42,829 nt of DNA from Flavobacterium sp. (GTDB taxonomy: Bacteria > Bacteroidota > Bacteroidia > Flavobacteriales > Flavobacteriaceae). This document shows, in pieces, positions 7,997 through 14,665 of the stretch (position 1 is the first letter of the stretch; every line of letters begins with the position of its first letter). The stretch covers positions 1-42,829 of the forward strand of contig NZ_JBCNKR010000002.1 in assembly GCF_039595935.1 (NCBI RefSeq), in the 5' to 3' direction. The notes under the pieces are model-generated. The model had not been told where the DNA came from. It worked only from the letters and a program-made list of their open reading frames with translations, and searched no databases. The position numbers and the translations under genes were made by a program.

Positions 7997-8584
7997 ATGA
8001 AAACAATTAAATCAATCCTAGTAACCGTATTTATTACCATATTCTCTTTTCAATTAAATGCACAAAGAACTTATACTATAGTTGATTCTAAATCGACTTT
8101 TGAAGTTGCCGGAACTTCTACTGTTCATGACTGGACCATGAGATCAACAGAGGGAACCGGCATTGCCAATTTAACTGTCAAAGATTCTAAGCTGACAGCC
8201 ATAAACAGCCTTACTATTTCATTATTAGCAGAAAGCCTAAAAAGCGGCAAAACGAGTATGGATGAAGTAGCTTATGAAGCTTTAGATACACAAACTCACA
8301 AAAGCATTGATTATACTTTAAAATCTGCTGAAAAAATTAATGACTCTACCTGGATTCTAACCGGAACTTATACCGTAGCAGGCGTTAGTAAAGAATACAA
8401 AACTCAGGTAAAAGTAACGACCAGCAATACCGTTATTATTTTGCAGGGATCTAACCAAATTACTTTTGGCGATTTTGAAATGACACCTCCAAAGGCTGCT
8501 CTTGGCGTCGTAAAAGCCGGAAAAGATCTGACTATAATTTTCAATATTTCTCTAGGTCAGGTAAATCAAATTTCAGATTTATAG
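7997..8584 (+). CDS. YceI-family periplasmic protein (copy 1)
   Basis: A 195-residue exported protein with a cleavable signal peptide (ending FQLNAQ). The YceI domain spans about residues 24-187, with the typical start YTIVDSKSTFEVAGTSTVHDW and the closing D-L-T-I-I-F-N strand. YceI proteins form a lipocalin-like barrel that binds long isoprenoid or other lipid molecules in the periplasm. It is about 50-60% identical by eye to copy 2 at 8835. It has its own FNR/CRP-like promoter and no cysteines. The cellular ligand is unknown. Confidence 0.9.
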   Translation: MKTIKSILVTVFITIFSFQLNAQRTYTIVDSKSTFEVAGTSTVHDWTMRSTEGTGIANLTVKDSKLTAINSLTISLLAESLKSGKTSMDEVAYEALDTQTHKSIDYTLKSAEKINDSTWILTGTYTVAGVSKEYKTQVKVTTSNTVIILQGSNQITFGDFEMTPPKAALGVVKAGKDLTIIFNISLGQVNQISDL

Positions 8585-8707
8585 CCCCAATTTACTTTCA
8601 AAAAATTATTTCTTCAAAAAATCAAAACTTGATTTTAGGGCATCATTCTATGCAAAAAAATTGAAAACGTTGTAGTTATTAAATACTTATTTAATAAAAT
8701 TTTAACA

Positions 8708-8751
8708 ATGATTTTTATCATGTGATCCCCTAAAATATTGGCTGATCTTTG
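8708..8751 (+). promoter_or_regulatory. FNR/CRP-type operator and -7 box of the yceI-porin operon
   Basis: The same 14-base palindrome ATGATTTTTATCAT (8708-8721) is followed after exactly 22 bases by GATCTTTG (8744-8751), one mismatch from the TAnnTTTG -7 consensus. Operator identity and spacing are the same as at 7879, although the surrounding sequence differs. This argues for control by one regulator rather than for a recent copy of the whole region. Confidence 0.65.
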
Positions 8752-8834
8752 AATCAAGTTAAAAAAAACATTCTAATGCAGAATGAGATTGGCCAATTTG
8801 TTAACTTATTTTTCATAATAAAAACATGACAAAA

Positions 8835-9404
8835 ATGAAAACTATTAAAATAAAACTATTTGCAATTGTAATCGTTTTTTTTGGAATTACAACATTTGCT
8901 ACAGCACAAAAATCTTATGCTTTAGATGGCAAATCTACCTTTTCAGTTGCAGGAACTTCAACGTTACATGATTGGGAAATGAAATCGGCTTCAGGAACCG
9001 GAACAGCAAATTTTACAATTGCTAATTCTAAATTAACTGACATTGAATCTTTATCAATAAGTCTTTTGGCTGAAAGCGTGAAAAGCGAGAAAAAAAGCAT
9101 GGACAAAGTAGCCTATGAAACTTTAAAAACAGATAAAAATAAAAACATCAAATATGTTTTAAAATCTGCCGAAAAAGTAAATGAAACAACTTGGGAATTA
9201 ACAGGAACATATACAATAGCAGGCGTTAGTAAGGTGTATAAAACTACTGTAAAAACCACTGTTACAAAAGACGGATTGAACATGCAGGGATCTAACAAAA
9301 TCACTTTTGCAGACTTTGGAATGAAATCACCAACTGCTTTGCTTGGCACAATCAAAACAGGACAGGATTTAACCATAAAATTTAATTTAAACTTTAATTT
9401 ATAA
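8835..9404 (+). CDS. YceI-family periplasmic protein (copy 2)
   Basis: A 189-residue paralogue of the preceding gene with a signal peptide (ending TFATAQ) and a complete YceI domain (SFTVAGTST-like FSVAGTSTLHDWEM, then the conserved VAGVSK-type IAGVSKVYKT). The ATG at 8835 is preferred over the in-frame ATG at 8826 because it aligns with copy 1. It is the first gene of an operon: the porin starts 5 bases after its stop. It probably carries a lipid or isoprenoid ligand in the periplasm. Confidence 0.9.
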   Translation: MKTIKIKLFAIVIVFFGITTFATAQKSYALDGKSTFSVAGTSTLHDWEMKSASGTGTANFTIANSKLTDIESLSISLLAESVKSEKKSMDKVAYETLKTDKNKNIKYVLKSAEKVNETTWELTGTYTIAGVSKVYKTTVKTTVTKDGLNMQGSNKITFADFGMKSPTALLGTIKTGQDLTIKFNLNFNL

Positions 9405-9409
9405 AAGCC

Positions 9410-10801
9410 ATGAAAAGGATATATATATTATGTCTGACATTAGTCAGTACACTTGCTGTGGAGGCTCAGGTAAGTTTTGGCCATATTCAAAACCAAATTC
9501 CAAGAGGCCAAAAAGGAATTAATCAATTTGATGTAAAAAAAGACACTGTAGCTTATAAAGGTTTAAGTGTAGATATAGGAGCGGCTTTTGCACTTCAATT
9601 TCAGGCTTTAAACTCTTTTAATGATCAAAAAAATCTAGCAACAGCACCTAGTTATAGATTAAATAATTTAGAAAATAACTTTAATTTACCAAATGCAAAC
9701 TTTACAATTGGCGCACAGTTATATGATGGTGTTCGTGTAAACTTAGATGTTTATCTGGCTTCTAGACACCACAATGAAACATGGGTAAAAGGCGGTTATT
9801 TGCAAATTGACAAGCTTGACTTCATTAAAAAAGATTTCCTTGCTGATTTCATGAAATATACAACCATCAAAATTGGTCAGATGGAAAATAACTACGGTGA
9901 TGCACACTTTAGAAGATCTGATAACGGAAATGCTTTTATGAATCCATTCGTTGGAAATAATATAATGGATGCATTCATTACAGAAATGGGAGCTGAAATT
10001 TATTACAACAGATCAGGTTTTGTGAGTATGATTGGAGTTACAAATTCAAAACTAAATCAAAACGTACAGGAAATTGTTCAGGCTTCTGCTACTCCGGCAA
10101 AACCGGACAACAATACGACCATAAGCCCTTCTATTCTTGCAAAACTTGGATGGGACAAACAGATTAATGATGATTTAAGAATTAGAGTAACGGGATCATA
10201 TTATCATACAGCAAATTCTAGTGGTAATTTATATGCTTCTGACAGAGCTGGAAGCCGTTTCTATGGAGTAATGAGCCATTCTGAATATAATATTATTGAT
10301 CCGGCTACTGGGACACCTATTAATACGGTTGCAAACAACTTTGATCCAACGGCTAATAAAGATACGGGAAGATTTAATCCTGGATACGGAAACTGGGCAA
10401 CATCATATATGGTAAACCCTTTTATTAAATACAAAGGTCTTGAGTTTTTTGGAACCTTAGAATTTACCTCTGGAGGCGATTATAAAGGAACAGATGATAC
10501 TCGTAAAGTAAATCAATATGTTGGGGATATTGTTTATCGATTTGGCGAAAATGAAAGATTTTATATTGGAGGAAAATACAATCTGGTTGACGGAAAATTA
10601 GCAAATGCAAACGCAGAGGCAATCCAGATTAACAGATTTGAAGCCGCAGCCGGGTGGTTTATGACTAAAAATGTTTTGGCAAAATTAGAATACGTAGATC
10701 AAAATTATAAAAACTTCTCTCAATTTAATGGAGCAACTCCTAATGATCTTTTCGGCGGAAGTTTTAAAGGATTAATGTTTGAAGCAGTAATTTCATTCTA
10801 A
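9410..10801 (+). CDS. porin-like outer-membrane beta-barrel protein
   Basis: A 463-residue protein with a signal peptide (ending VEAQ), many amphipathic beta strands alternating with polar turns, and a C-terminal aromatic strand (GLMFEAVISF) as expected for outer-membrane insertion. It resembles phosphate-selective-porin-like barrels in layout but no specific substrate can be named. It lies 5 bases after yceI copy 2 and 2 bases before the cysteine-rich YceI-like gene, so the three are translated from one mRNA. The context suggests it works at the envelope with the YceI proteins, perhaps passing a small hydrophobic or anionic solute. Confidence 0.82.
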   Translation: MKRIYILCLTLVSTLAVEAQVSFGHIQNQIPRGQKGINQFDVKKDTVAYKGLSVDIGAAFALQFQALNSFNDQKNLATAPSYRLNNLENNFNLPNANFTIGAQLYDGVRVNLDVYLASRHHNETWVKGGYLQIDKLDFIKKDFLADFMKYTTIKIGQMENNYGDAHFRRSDNGNAFMNPFVGNNIMDAFITEMGAEIYYNRSGFVSMIGVTNSKLNQNVQEIVQASATPAKPDNNTTISPSILAKLGWDKQINDDLRIRVTGSYYHTANSSGNLYASDRAGSRFYGVMSHSEYNIIDPATGTPINTVANNFDPTANKDTGRFNPGYGNWATSYMVNPFIKYKGLEFFGTLEFTSGGDYKGTDDTRKVNQYVGDIVYRFGENERFYIGGKYNLVDGKLANANAEAIQINRFEAAAGWFMTKNVLAKLEYVDQNYKNFSQFNGATPNDLFGGSFKGLMFEAVISF

Positions 10802-10803
10802 TA

Positions 10804-11355
10804 ATGTACAACAGGTTTATTTTTTTAATTATGGGTTTAGCCGCTTTCCTTTTATTAGGAAGCGCTAAGCCCTCTTTTTTAGCAGAAGATGAAGCCTTAG
10901 TAATAAATAAAATTAAAATAGAAATTACAGGGACATCAACTGTTGGCAAATACAATTGTTCGAATATTTTTACGGCAAAAGATACCGTTTATGTAAACTC
11001 TTTAAAAAAAGACATTTTTAATACCGCAATCAAAATGTCAAACTTTGATTGCGGCAATAAGATAATGACTAAAGATTTACAGGGAACTGTAAAAGTGAAG
11101 CAATTTCCTAACAGCACTGTTTGCATTACAGATGTAAAATCATGTGGGAAAAATTACAAATGCCGCTTAAACTTTTACATTACAGATAAAACCTTAAAAT
11201 ACAAAGACTTTATTCTATATAATTCTGATGATAAAATCCAGGGAACTCTTAATTTGAAATTTTCAGAAATTGGTCTTGAACCACCAGTAAAAATGGCTGG
11301 TTTAATAAAAGTAAAAGATGATATCGTAATAAATTTCAGCTTGTATAAAGGCTAA
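10804..11355 (+). CDS. cysteine-rich YceI-like periplasmic protein
   Basis: A 183-residue exported protein with an N-terminal hydrophobic segment (FIFLIMGLAAFLLLGSA). The rest matches the YceI fold in outline: I-E-I-T-G-T-S-T-V near residue 40, a central strand region, and a last strand K-D-D-I-V-I-N-F-S. Unlike the two YceI proteins upstream it has five cysteines (YNCS, FDCG, TVCI, KSCG, YKCR). The histidine-aspartate 'HDW' of the other copies is replaced by GKYNC. It is the last gene of the FNR/CRP-box operon. Cysteines may form disulphides or bind a metal or heme; this is inference. Confidence 0.75.
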   Translation: MYNRFIFLIMGLAAFLLLGSAKPSFLAEDEALVINKIKIEITGTSTVGKYNCSNIFTAKDTVYVNSLKKDIFNTAIKMSNFDCGNKIMTKDLQGTVKVKQFPNSTVCITDVKSCGKNYKCRLNFYITDKTLKYKDFILYNSDDKIQGTLNLKFSEIGLEPPVKMAGLIKVKDDIVINFSLYKG

Positions 11356-11427
11356 AAAGAAGGCTTTAAAATTTTTGCTTTTTTTTTTAACTAAAAAAAA
11401 TTAATCCAACTCTTCAAAACTAAAAAA

Positions 11428-11444
11428 TTTGGCACAAGAATTGT
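11428..11444 (+). promoter_or_regulatory. sigma-54-like promoter of the LEA-like lipoprotein gene
   Basis: TTTGGCACAAGAATTGT fits the -24/-12 pattern TGGCAC-N5-TTGC, with GG and GT exactly 10 bases apart (the consensus is GG-N10-GC). It would give a leader of about 100 nt. One base departs from consensus at -12, so experimental support is needed. Confidence 0.5.
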
Positions 11445-11558
11445 CTTGCACTCAAATGAAAAATAATCTTACAAAGCGCGCAACAATTTTAAAATTTGTA
11501 TTTTTATTATTCCACTTTATAACCTTTTAAATTTTATAACCTAAAAAGACAATTTATT

Positions 11559-11924
11559 ATGAAAAAACAGATTTTAAGTTTGGCTGTTGTTGCAATGTTA
11601 GCATTCGCTGTTCAATCATGCGATAAAAAAGAAACTAAACCAGAAGAAGAAAACTTAACCTTAGGAAACAAAGTTGATTCTTTAACAACAGATATTGAAG
11701 AAGTAAAAGACAGCGCAGTAAGTAAGGCAGAAAGTGCTGCAACTAAAGCAAAAGATGCTACAGAAAATGCTGTTCAGGATGTAAAAGACGGAACTAAAAA
11801 AGCGGCTGAAGATGTAAAAGCGGCTACTAAAAAAGGGGCCGAAAAAGTTGAAAATGCAGCTAAAGCGGCTAAAGACGGAACTGTGAAAACAGCTAAAGAT
11901 GTAAATGAAGCTTTGAAAAAATAA
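11559..11924 (+). CDS. lipoprotein with LEA-like amphipathic repeats
   Basis: A 121-residue protein with a lipoprotein signal (hydrophobic core then AVQSC, lipidated Cys near residue 21). From about residue 50 to the end it consists of Ala/Lys/Glu/Asp 11-residue-type repeats (TKAKDATENAV, DVKDGTKKAAE, DVKAATKKGAE, AAKAAKDGTVK). These resemble group-3 LEA proteins and apolipoprotein-like helices. Such proteins are often disordered in solution and fold on drying or on membranes, so a role in envelope stress protection is likely but unproved. It is a single-gene unit with a sigma-54-like promoter and a strong terminator. Confidence 0.82.
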   Translation: MKKQILSLAVVAMLAFAVQSCDKKETKPEEENLTLGNKVDSLTTDIEEVKDSAVSKAESAATKAKDATENAVQDVKDGTKKAAEDVKAATKKGAEKVENAAKAAKDGTVKTAKDVNEALKK

Positions 11925-11947
11925 TTTTCAAGTTAAACTAAAACCAG

Positions 11948-11973
11948 AAACCATTCGCTTAAACGAATGGTTT
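11948..11973 (+). terminator. Rho-independent terminator of the LEA-like gene
   Basis: A 10-bp perfect stem AAACCATTCG / CGAATGGTTT with a 6-nt loop is followed by seven T's, about 25 bases after the stop codon. Confidence 0.88.
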
Positions 11974-12005
11974 TTTTATACAAAATAGTCAGCAGATATT
12001 TTTTG

Positions 12006-12013
12006 TATTTTTG
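12006..12013 (+). promoter_or_regulatory. -7 promoter element of the O-methyltransferase gene
   Basis: TATTTTTG matches TAnnTTTG and lies 23 bases before the ATG at 12037. Confidence 0.5.
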
Positions 12014-12036
12014 CATTCAATTACAACAATTACAAG

Positions 12037-12678
12037 ATGCATTTTATATCACAAGAATTAGAAGATTATATCGAACAGCATTCTGAAAATGAACCGGAAT
12101 TACTGGCGAAACTAAATAAAGAAACTTACCAGAAAATACTTTTACCGCGAATGCTCAGCGGACATTTTCAAGGTCGCGTTTTAAGCATGTTGTCAAAATT
12201 AATTCGTCCGGTAAATATCCTTGAAATCGGAACTTATACCGGTTATGCTGCTCTTTGTTTATGCGAGGGAATGCAGGAAAACGGCCAATTACATACAATT
12301 GACATTAAAGAAGAATTAGTAGATTTTCAAAGAAAATACTTTGATGCGTCGCCTTGGGGAAACCAAATTTTTCAGCATTTAGGTGAAGCTATTGATATTA
12401 TCCCAACTATTGATGTGAAATTTGATTTGGTATTTATTGATGCAGATAAGGAAAATTACCTCAATTACTGGGAAATGATTGTTCCGAAAATGAATAAAGG
12501 CGGCATTATTTTATCTGATAATGTTTTGTGGAGCGGAAAAATCCTGGAACCAGTTCATCCAAATGACACAAGTACAAAAGTACTTTTAGAATACAATCAG
12601 CTTTTAAAAGATGATCCGCGCGTTGAAACCGTTTTACTGCCTATTCGTGATGGATTGACGGTGAGCAGAGTTTTATAA
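12037..12678 (+). CDS. class I SAM-dependent O-methyltransferase
   Basis: A 213-residue protein of the caffeoyl-CoA/catechol O-methyltransferase family (COG4122). The SAM-binding motif I is NILEIGTYTGYAALCL (near residue 66-81); the acidic residue after strand 2 is in HTIDIKEE. The metal-binding segment reads FIDADKENY (near 133) and ILSDNVLWSG (near 160). It probably methylates a vicinal hydroxyl on a small aromatic, with Mg2+, in the cytoplasm. The substrate is unknown. It is followed by a nested palindrome that may end transcription. Confidence 0.9.
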   Translation: MHFISQELEDYIEQHSENEPELLAKLNKETYQKILLPRMLSGHFQGRVLSMLSKLIRPVNILEIGTYTGYAALCLCEGMQENGQLHTIDIKEELVDFQRKYFDASPWGNQIFQHLGEAIDIIPTIDVKFDLVFIDADKENYLNYWEMIVPKMNKGGIILSDNVLWSGKILEPVHPNDTSTKVLLEYNQLLKDDPRVETVLLPIRDGLTVSRVL

Positions 12679-12686
12679 AATAAATC

Positions 12687-12822
12687 AATTGCCTCCTGCT
12701 TTAGCTGGAGAAACCTATTTAAGAAAAATCAAGGGCTTTAGCCAAATTAAACACTAGTAGATAATTTGGCTAAAGCCCTTTCTTCAATTTTATTTTACCT
12801 CCAGCTAAAGCTGGAGGCAATT
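12687..12822. repeat. nested double palindrome (REP-like element)
   Basis: The outer arms at 12687-12710 and 12799-12822 are inverted copies over 24 bases with one mismatch (core CCTCCAGCTAAAGCTGGAGG-like). Inside, a second, perfect 19-bp inverted repeat at 12731-12749 and 12762-12780 has the core GGGCTTTAGCCAAATTA and a 12-nt spacer. Both arm types share a TTTAGC/GCTAAA motif. It fills the whole gap between the O-methyltransferase and dioxygenase genes. Confidence 0.88.
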
Positions 12823-12838
12823 AAACAAGCATTTAATC

Positions 12839-13564
12839 ATGAATTACAGCACCGAAATAAATTCTGAAGGTTTTGCGATTATAAACAATGTTTATTCTGA
12901 AAATGAAATCGAAAAACTAATTTCATTAATTGAAGATGTAACCGAAAACGATTCTGCTAATGCAACTTTTAGAAAATCTCAGGATTTATTTGCTATTAGA
13001 CAATTTCACAGAGAAGTACCGGAAACTTTAGACTTTATTTTTAATGAAAATTTAAATAAAATAATTGAGTCTAATTTTGGAAAAGGCTATTTCATAACCA
13101 AATCAATCTATTTTGATAAACCTGAAAAGTCAAATTGGTTTGTGGCTTATCATCAGGATTTAACTATTTCTGTGGATAAGAAGATTGAAGTTGAAAATTT
13201 CGAAAACTGGACTGTAAAACAAAATCAATATGCCGTTCAGCCTCCAACAGAAATCTTAGAAAACAATTTCACAATCAGAATTCATATTGATAAGACCACA
13301 GGAGAAAATGGTGCATTAAAAGTCATCAATAATTCACATTCAAAAGGAATCCTAAGAATAGAACATATGGATTTTAAAAACGAAAAAGAAACGATTTGTG
13401 AAGTAGAAAAAGGCGGAGTTATGATCATGAGACCTTTATTATTTCATGCTTCAAATAAAACCACAAATAACGAAAGAAGAAGAGTAATTCACATTGAATT
13501 TAGCAGACAACAACTTCCCGCAGGATTAGAATGGAGTGAAAAAGCTATTCTTCTACACAATTAA
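12839..13564 (+). CDS. phytanoyl-CoA dioxygenase (PhyH)-family protein
   Basis: A 241-residue Fe(II)/2-oxoglutarate oxygenase-like protein. The iron-binding triad can be read as His105 and Asp107 (YHQDLT) and a distal histidine near residue 203 (LLFHAS). An arginine shortly after (RRRVIHIEF, near 215) would bind 2-oxoglutarate. PhyH relatives hydroxylate small metabolites or lipids; the substrate here cannot be named. The ATG at 12839 follows directly after the nested palindrome. Confidence 0.85.
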   Translation: MNYSTEINSEGFAIINNVYSENEIEKLISLIEDVTENDSANATFRKSQDLFAIRQFHREVPETLDFIFNENLNKIIESNFGKGYFITKSIYFDKPEKSNWFVAYHQDLTISVDKKIEVENFENWTVKQNQYAVQPPTEILENNFTIRIHIDKTTGENGALKVINNSHSKGILRIEHMDFKNEKETICEVEKGGVMIMRPLLFHASNKTTNNERRRVIHIEFSRQQLPAGLEWSEKAILLHN

Positions 13565-13577
13565 AAAGACTAAAAAA

Positions 13578-13636
13578 GGTTCTAAGTTTTCTCAAAATAA
13601 AAACTTATAACCTTAGTATCTTAGAACCTCAGAACC
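13578..13636. repeat. inverted repeat between convergent genes
   Basis: AGGTTCTAAG (13578-13587) pairs with CTTAGAACCT (13620-13629), followed by a second AGAACCTTT. It separates the convergent dioxygenase and PAP2 genes and may end transcription from both sides. Confidence 0.7.
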
Positions 13637-13648
13637 TTTAAAAAGCCC

Positions 13649-14212
13649 TTATACGGGAAAATATTGCCTTTTCAATCTTCTATAAGCTAAAAAGATTAAA
13701 AAACCGAAAAGTGCTCCAAAGAAATATCCCGTAAGAATATCACCCGGATAGTGCAATCCTAAATAAATTCGGCTGTAAGCAAATATTAAAGGCCATAAAA
13801 ACAATAGTCCAAAATATTTGAAATGATCTTTTAAAACCAAATATAAAAAGGTTGCTACTGCCATTGTATTTGCAGCATGTCCGGAAAAGAAACTAAACGA
13901 TTTTCTAACCTGAACCACTCTGATAATGGTATTAATATCAGGATTATTACATGGTCGTAAACGCTGAAAAGTATGCTTAAACAAATTACAAGTTTGATCT
14001 GTAAAAGCAATTAAAACTGCTATAAAAAGCAATAAATATAAGGTTTGCTTTCCTCCTATTTTTTTATAAATAAGATAAAACAATAATAAAAAGAATGGAG
14101 TCCAGTATAACTGATTGGTAATAATCAGCCATAATTTATCGTATGTTTCAGAACCTAATCCATTTAGATATACCAATAAATTGATATCTAATTGTTCTAT
14201 TTTTTCAAGCAT
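13649..14212 (-). CDS. PAP2-family membrane phosphatase
   Basis: A 187-residue integral membrane protein with about five hydrophobic helices. It has all three PAP2 signature blocks: KHTFQRLRPC (near residue 69), FFSGHAAN (near 100) and SRIYLGLHYPGD (near 145), with the catalytic histidines in the second and third. It would remove phosphate from lipid phosphates such as undecaprenyl pyrophosphate or phosphatidic acid at the outer face of the inner membrane. It starts 1 base after the tatA stop (TAATATG), so the two genes are translationally coupled. Confidence 0.92.
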   Translation of the reverse strand: MLEKIEQLDINLLVYLNGLGSETYDKLWLIITNQLYWTPFFLLLFYLIYKKIGGKQTLYLLLFIAVLIAFTDQTCNLFKHTFQRLRPCNNPDINTIIRVVQVRKSFSFFSGHAANTMAVATFLYLVLKDHFKYFGLLFLWPLIFAYSRIYLGLHYPGDILTGYFFGALFGFLIFLAYRRLKRQYFPV

Positions 14213-14213
14213 A

Positions 14214-14561
14214 TTACATTTGGCGTTTTATAGGTCCTGAAAGTGAGTCAATATCTTCTTTTACTTTGTCAATTTCTGTTGCAGTATCGCCTAACAAATT
14301 AGTCGTATCTCCTAATAAATTAGATTTTGCACTTTCAATTTCTGCATTAATATTACCCGTTAAACTGTTCAAAGATTTTGCATCAAGCCCATTTGCCTCT
14401 GCTCCTTTTTGAATTTCACTTTTAATATCGTTAGTTGCATTTTTTAGTTGAGCCATAGCTTTCCCCATTGTACGGGCAATTTCCGGCACTTTATCAGAAC
14501 CAAAAAGCATTAGTACTATAAACAGTATGAAAACTAATTCTCCTCCTCCTATACCAAACAT
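14214..14561 (-). CDS. tatA: twin-arginine translocase subunit TatA/TatB
   Basis: A 115-residue protein with the classic Tat layout: short N-terminal transmembrane helix (GELVFILFIVLMLFG), an FG hinge (LFGSDKVPEIARTMGKAM) and an amphipathic helix, then an acidic tail. It forms the pore-building component of the Tat pathway, which exports folded proteins. The GGGEL N-terminus is typical of flavobacterial TatA. TatA and TatB cannot be separated safely by sequence here. It heads an operon with the PAP2 gene. Confidence 0.9.
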   Translation of the reverse strand: MFGIGGGELVFILFIVLMLFGSDKVPEIARTMGKAMAQLKNATNDIKSEIQKGAEANGLDAKSLNSLTGNINAEIESAKSNLLGDTTNLLGDTATEIDKVKEDIDSLSGPIKRQM

Positions 14562-14583
14562 ATCTTTTATTTTTGTTGTGCCA

Positions 14584-14591
14584 CAAAGATA
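14584..14591 (-). promoter_or_regulatory. -7 promoter element of the tatA-PAP2 operon
   Basis: TATCTTTG on the minus strand is an exact TAnnTTTG match about 23 bases upstream of the tatA ATG. Confidence 0.5.
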
Positions 14592-14630
14592 TTAAATTTT
14601 GAAGCGCACAGTTTTAAAATTTACTTAAAA

Positions 14631-14656
14631 AAAAAGACTCTTTACAGAGTCTTTTT
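14631..14656 (-). terminator. terminator after the M1 metallopeptidase gene
   Basis: A 10-bp perfect stem AAAAAGACTC / GAGTCTTTTT with a 6-nt loop lies 9 bases behind the peptidase stop and ends in T's on the minus strand. Confidence 0.88.
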
Positions 14657-14665
14657 AGTTTGTTC

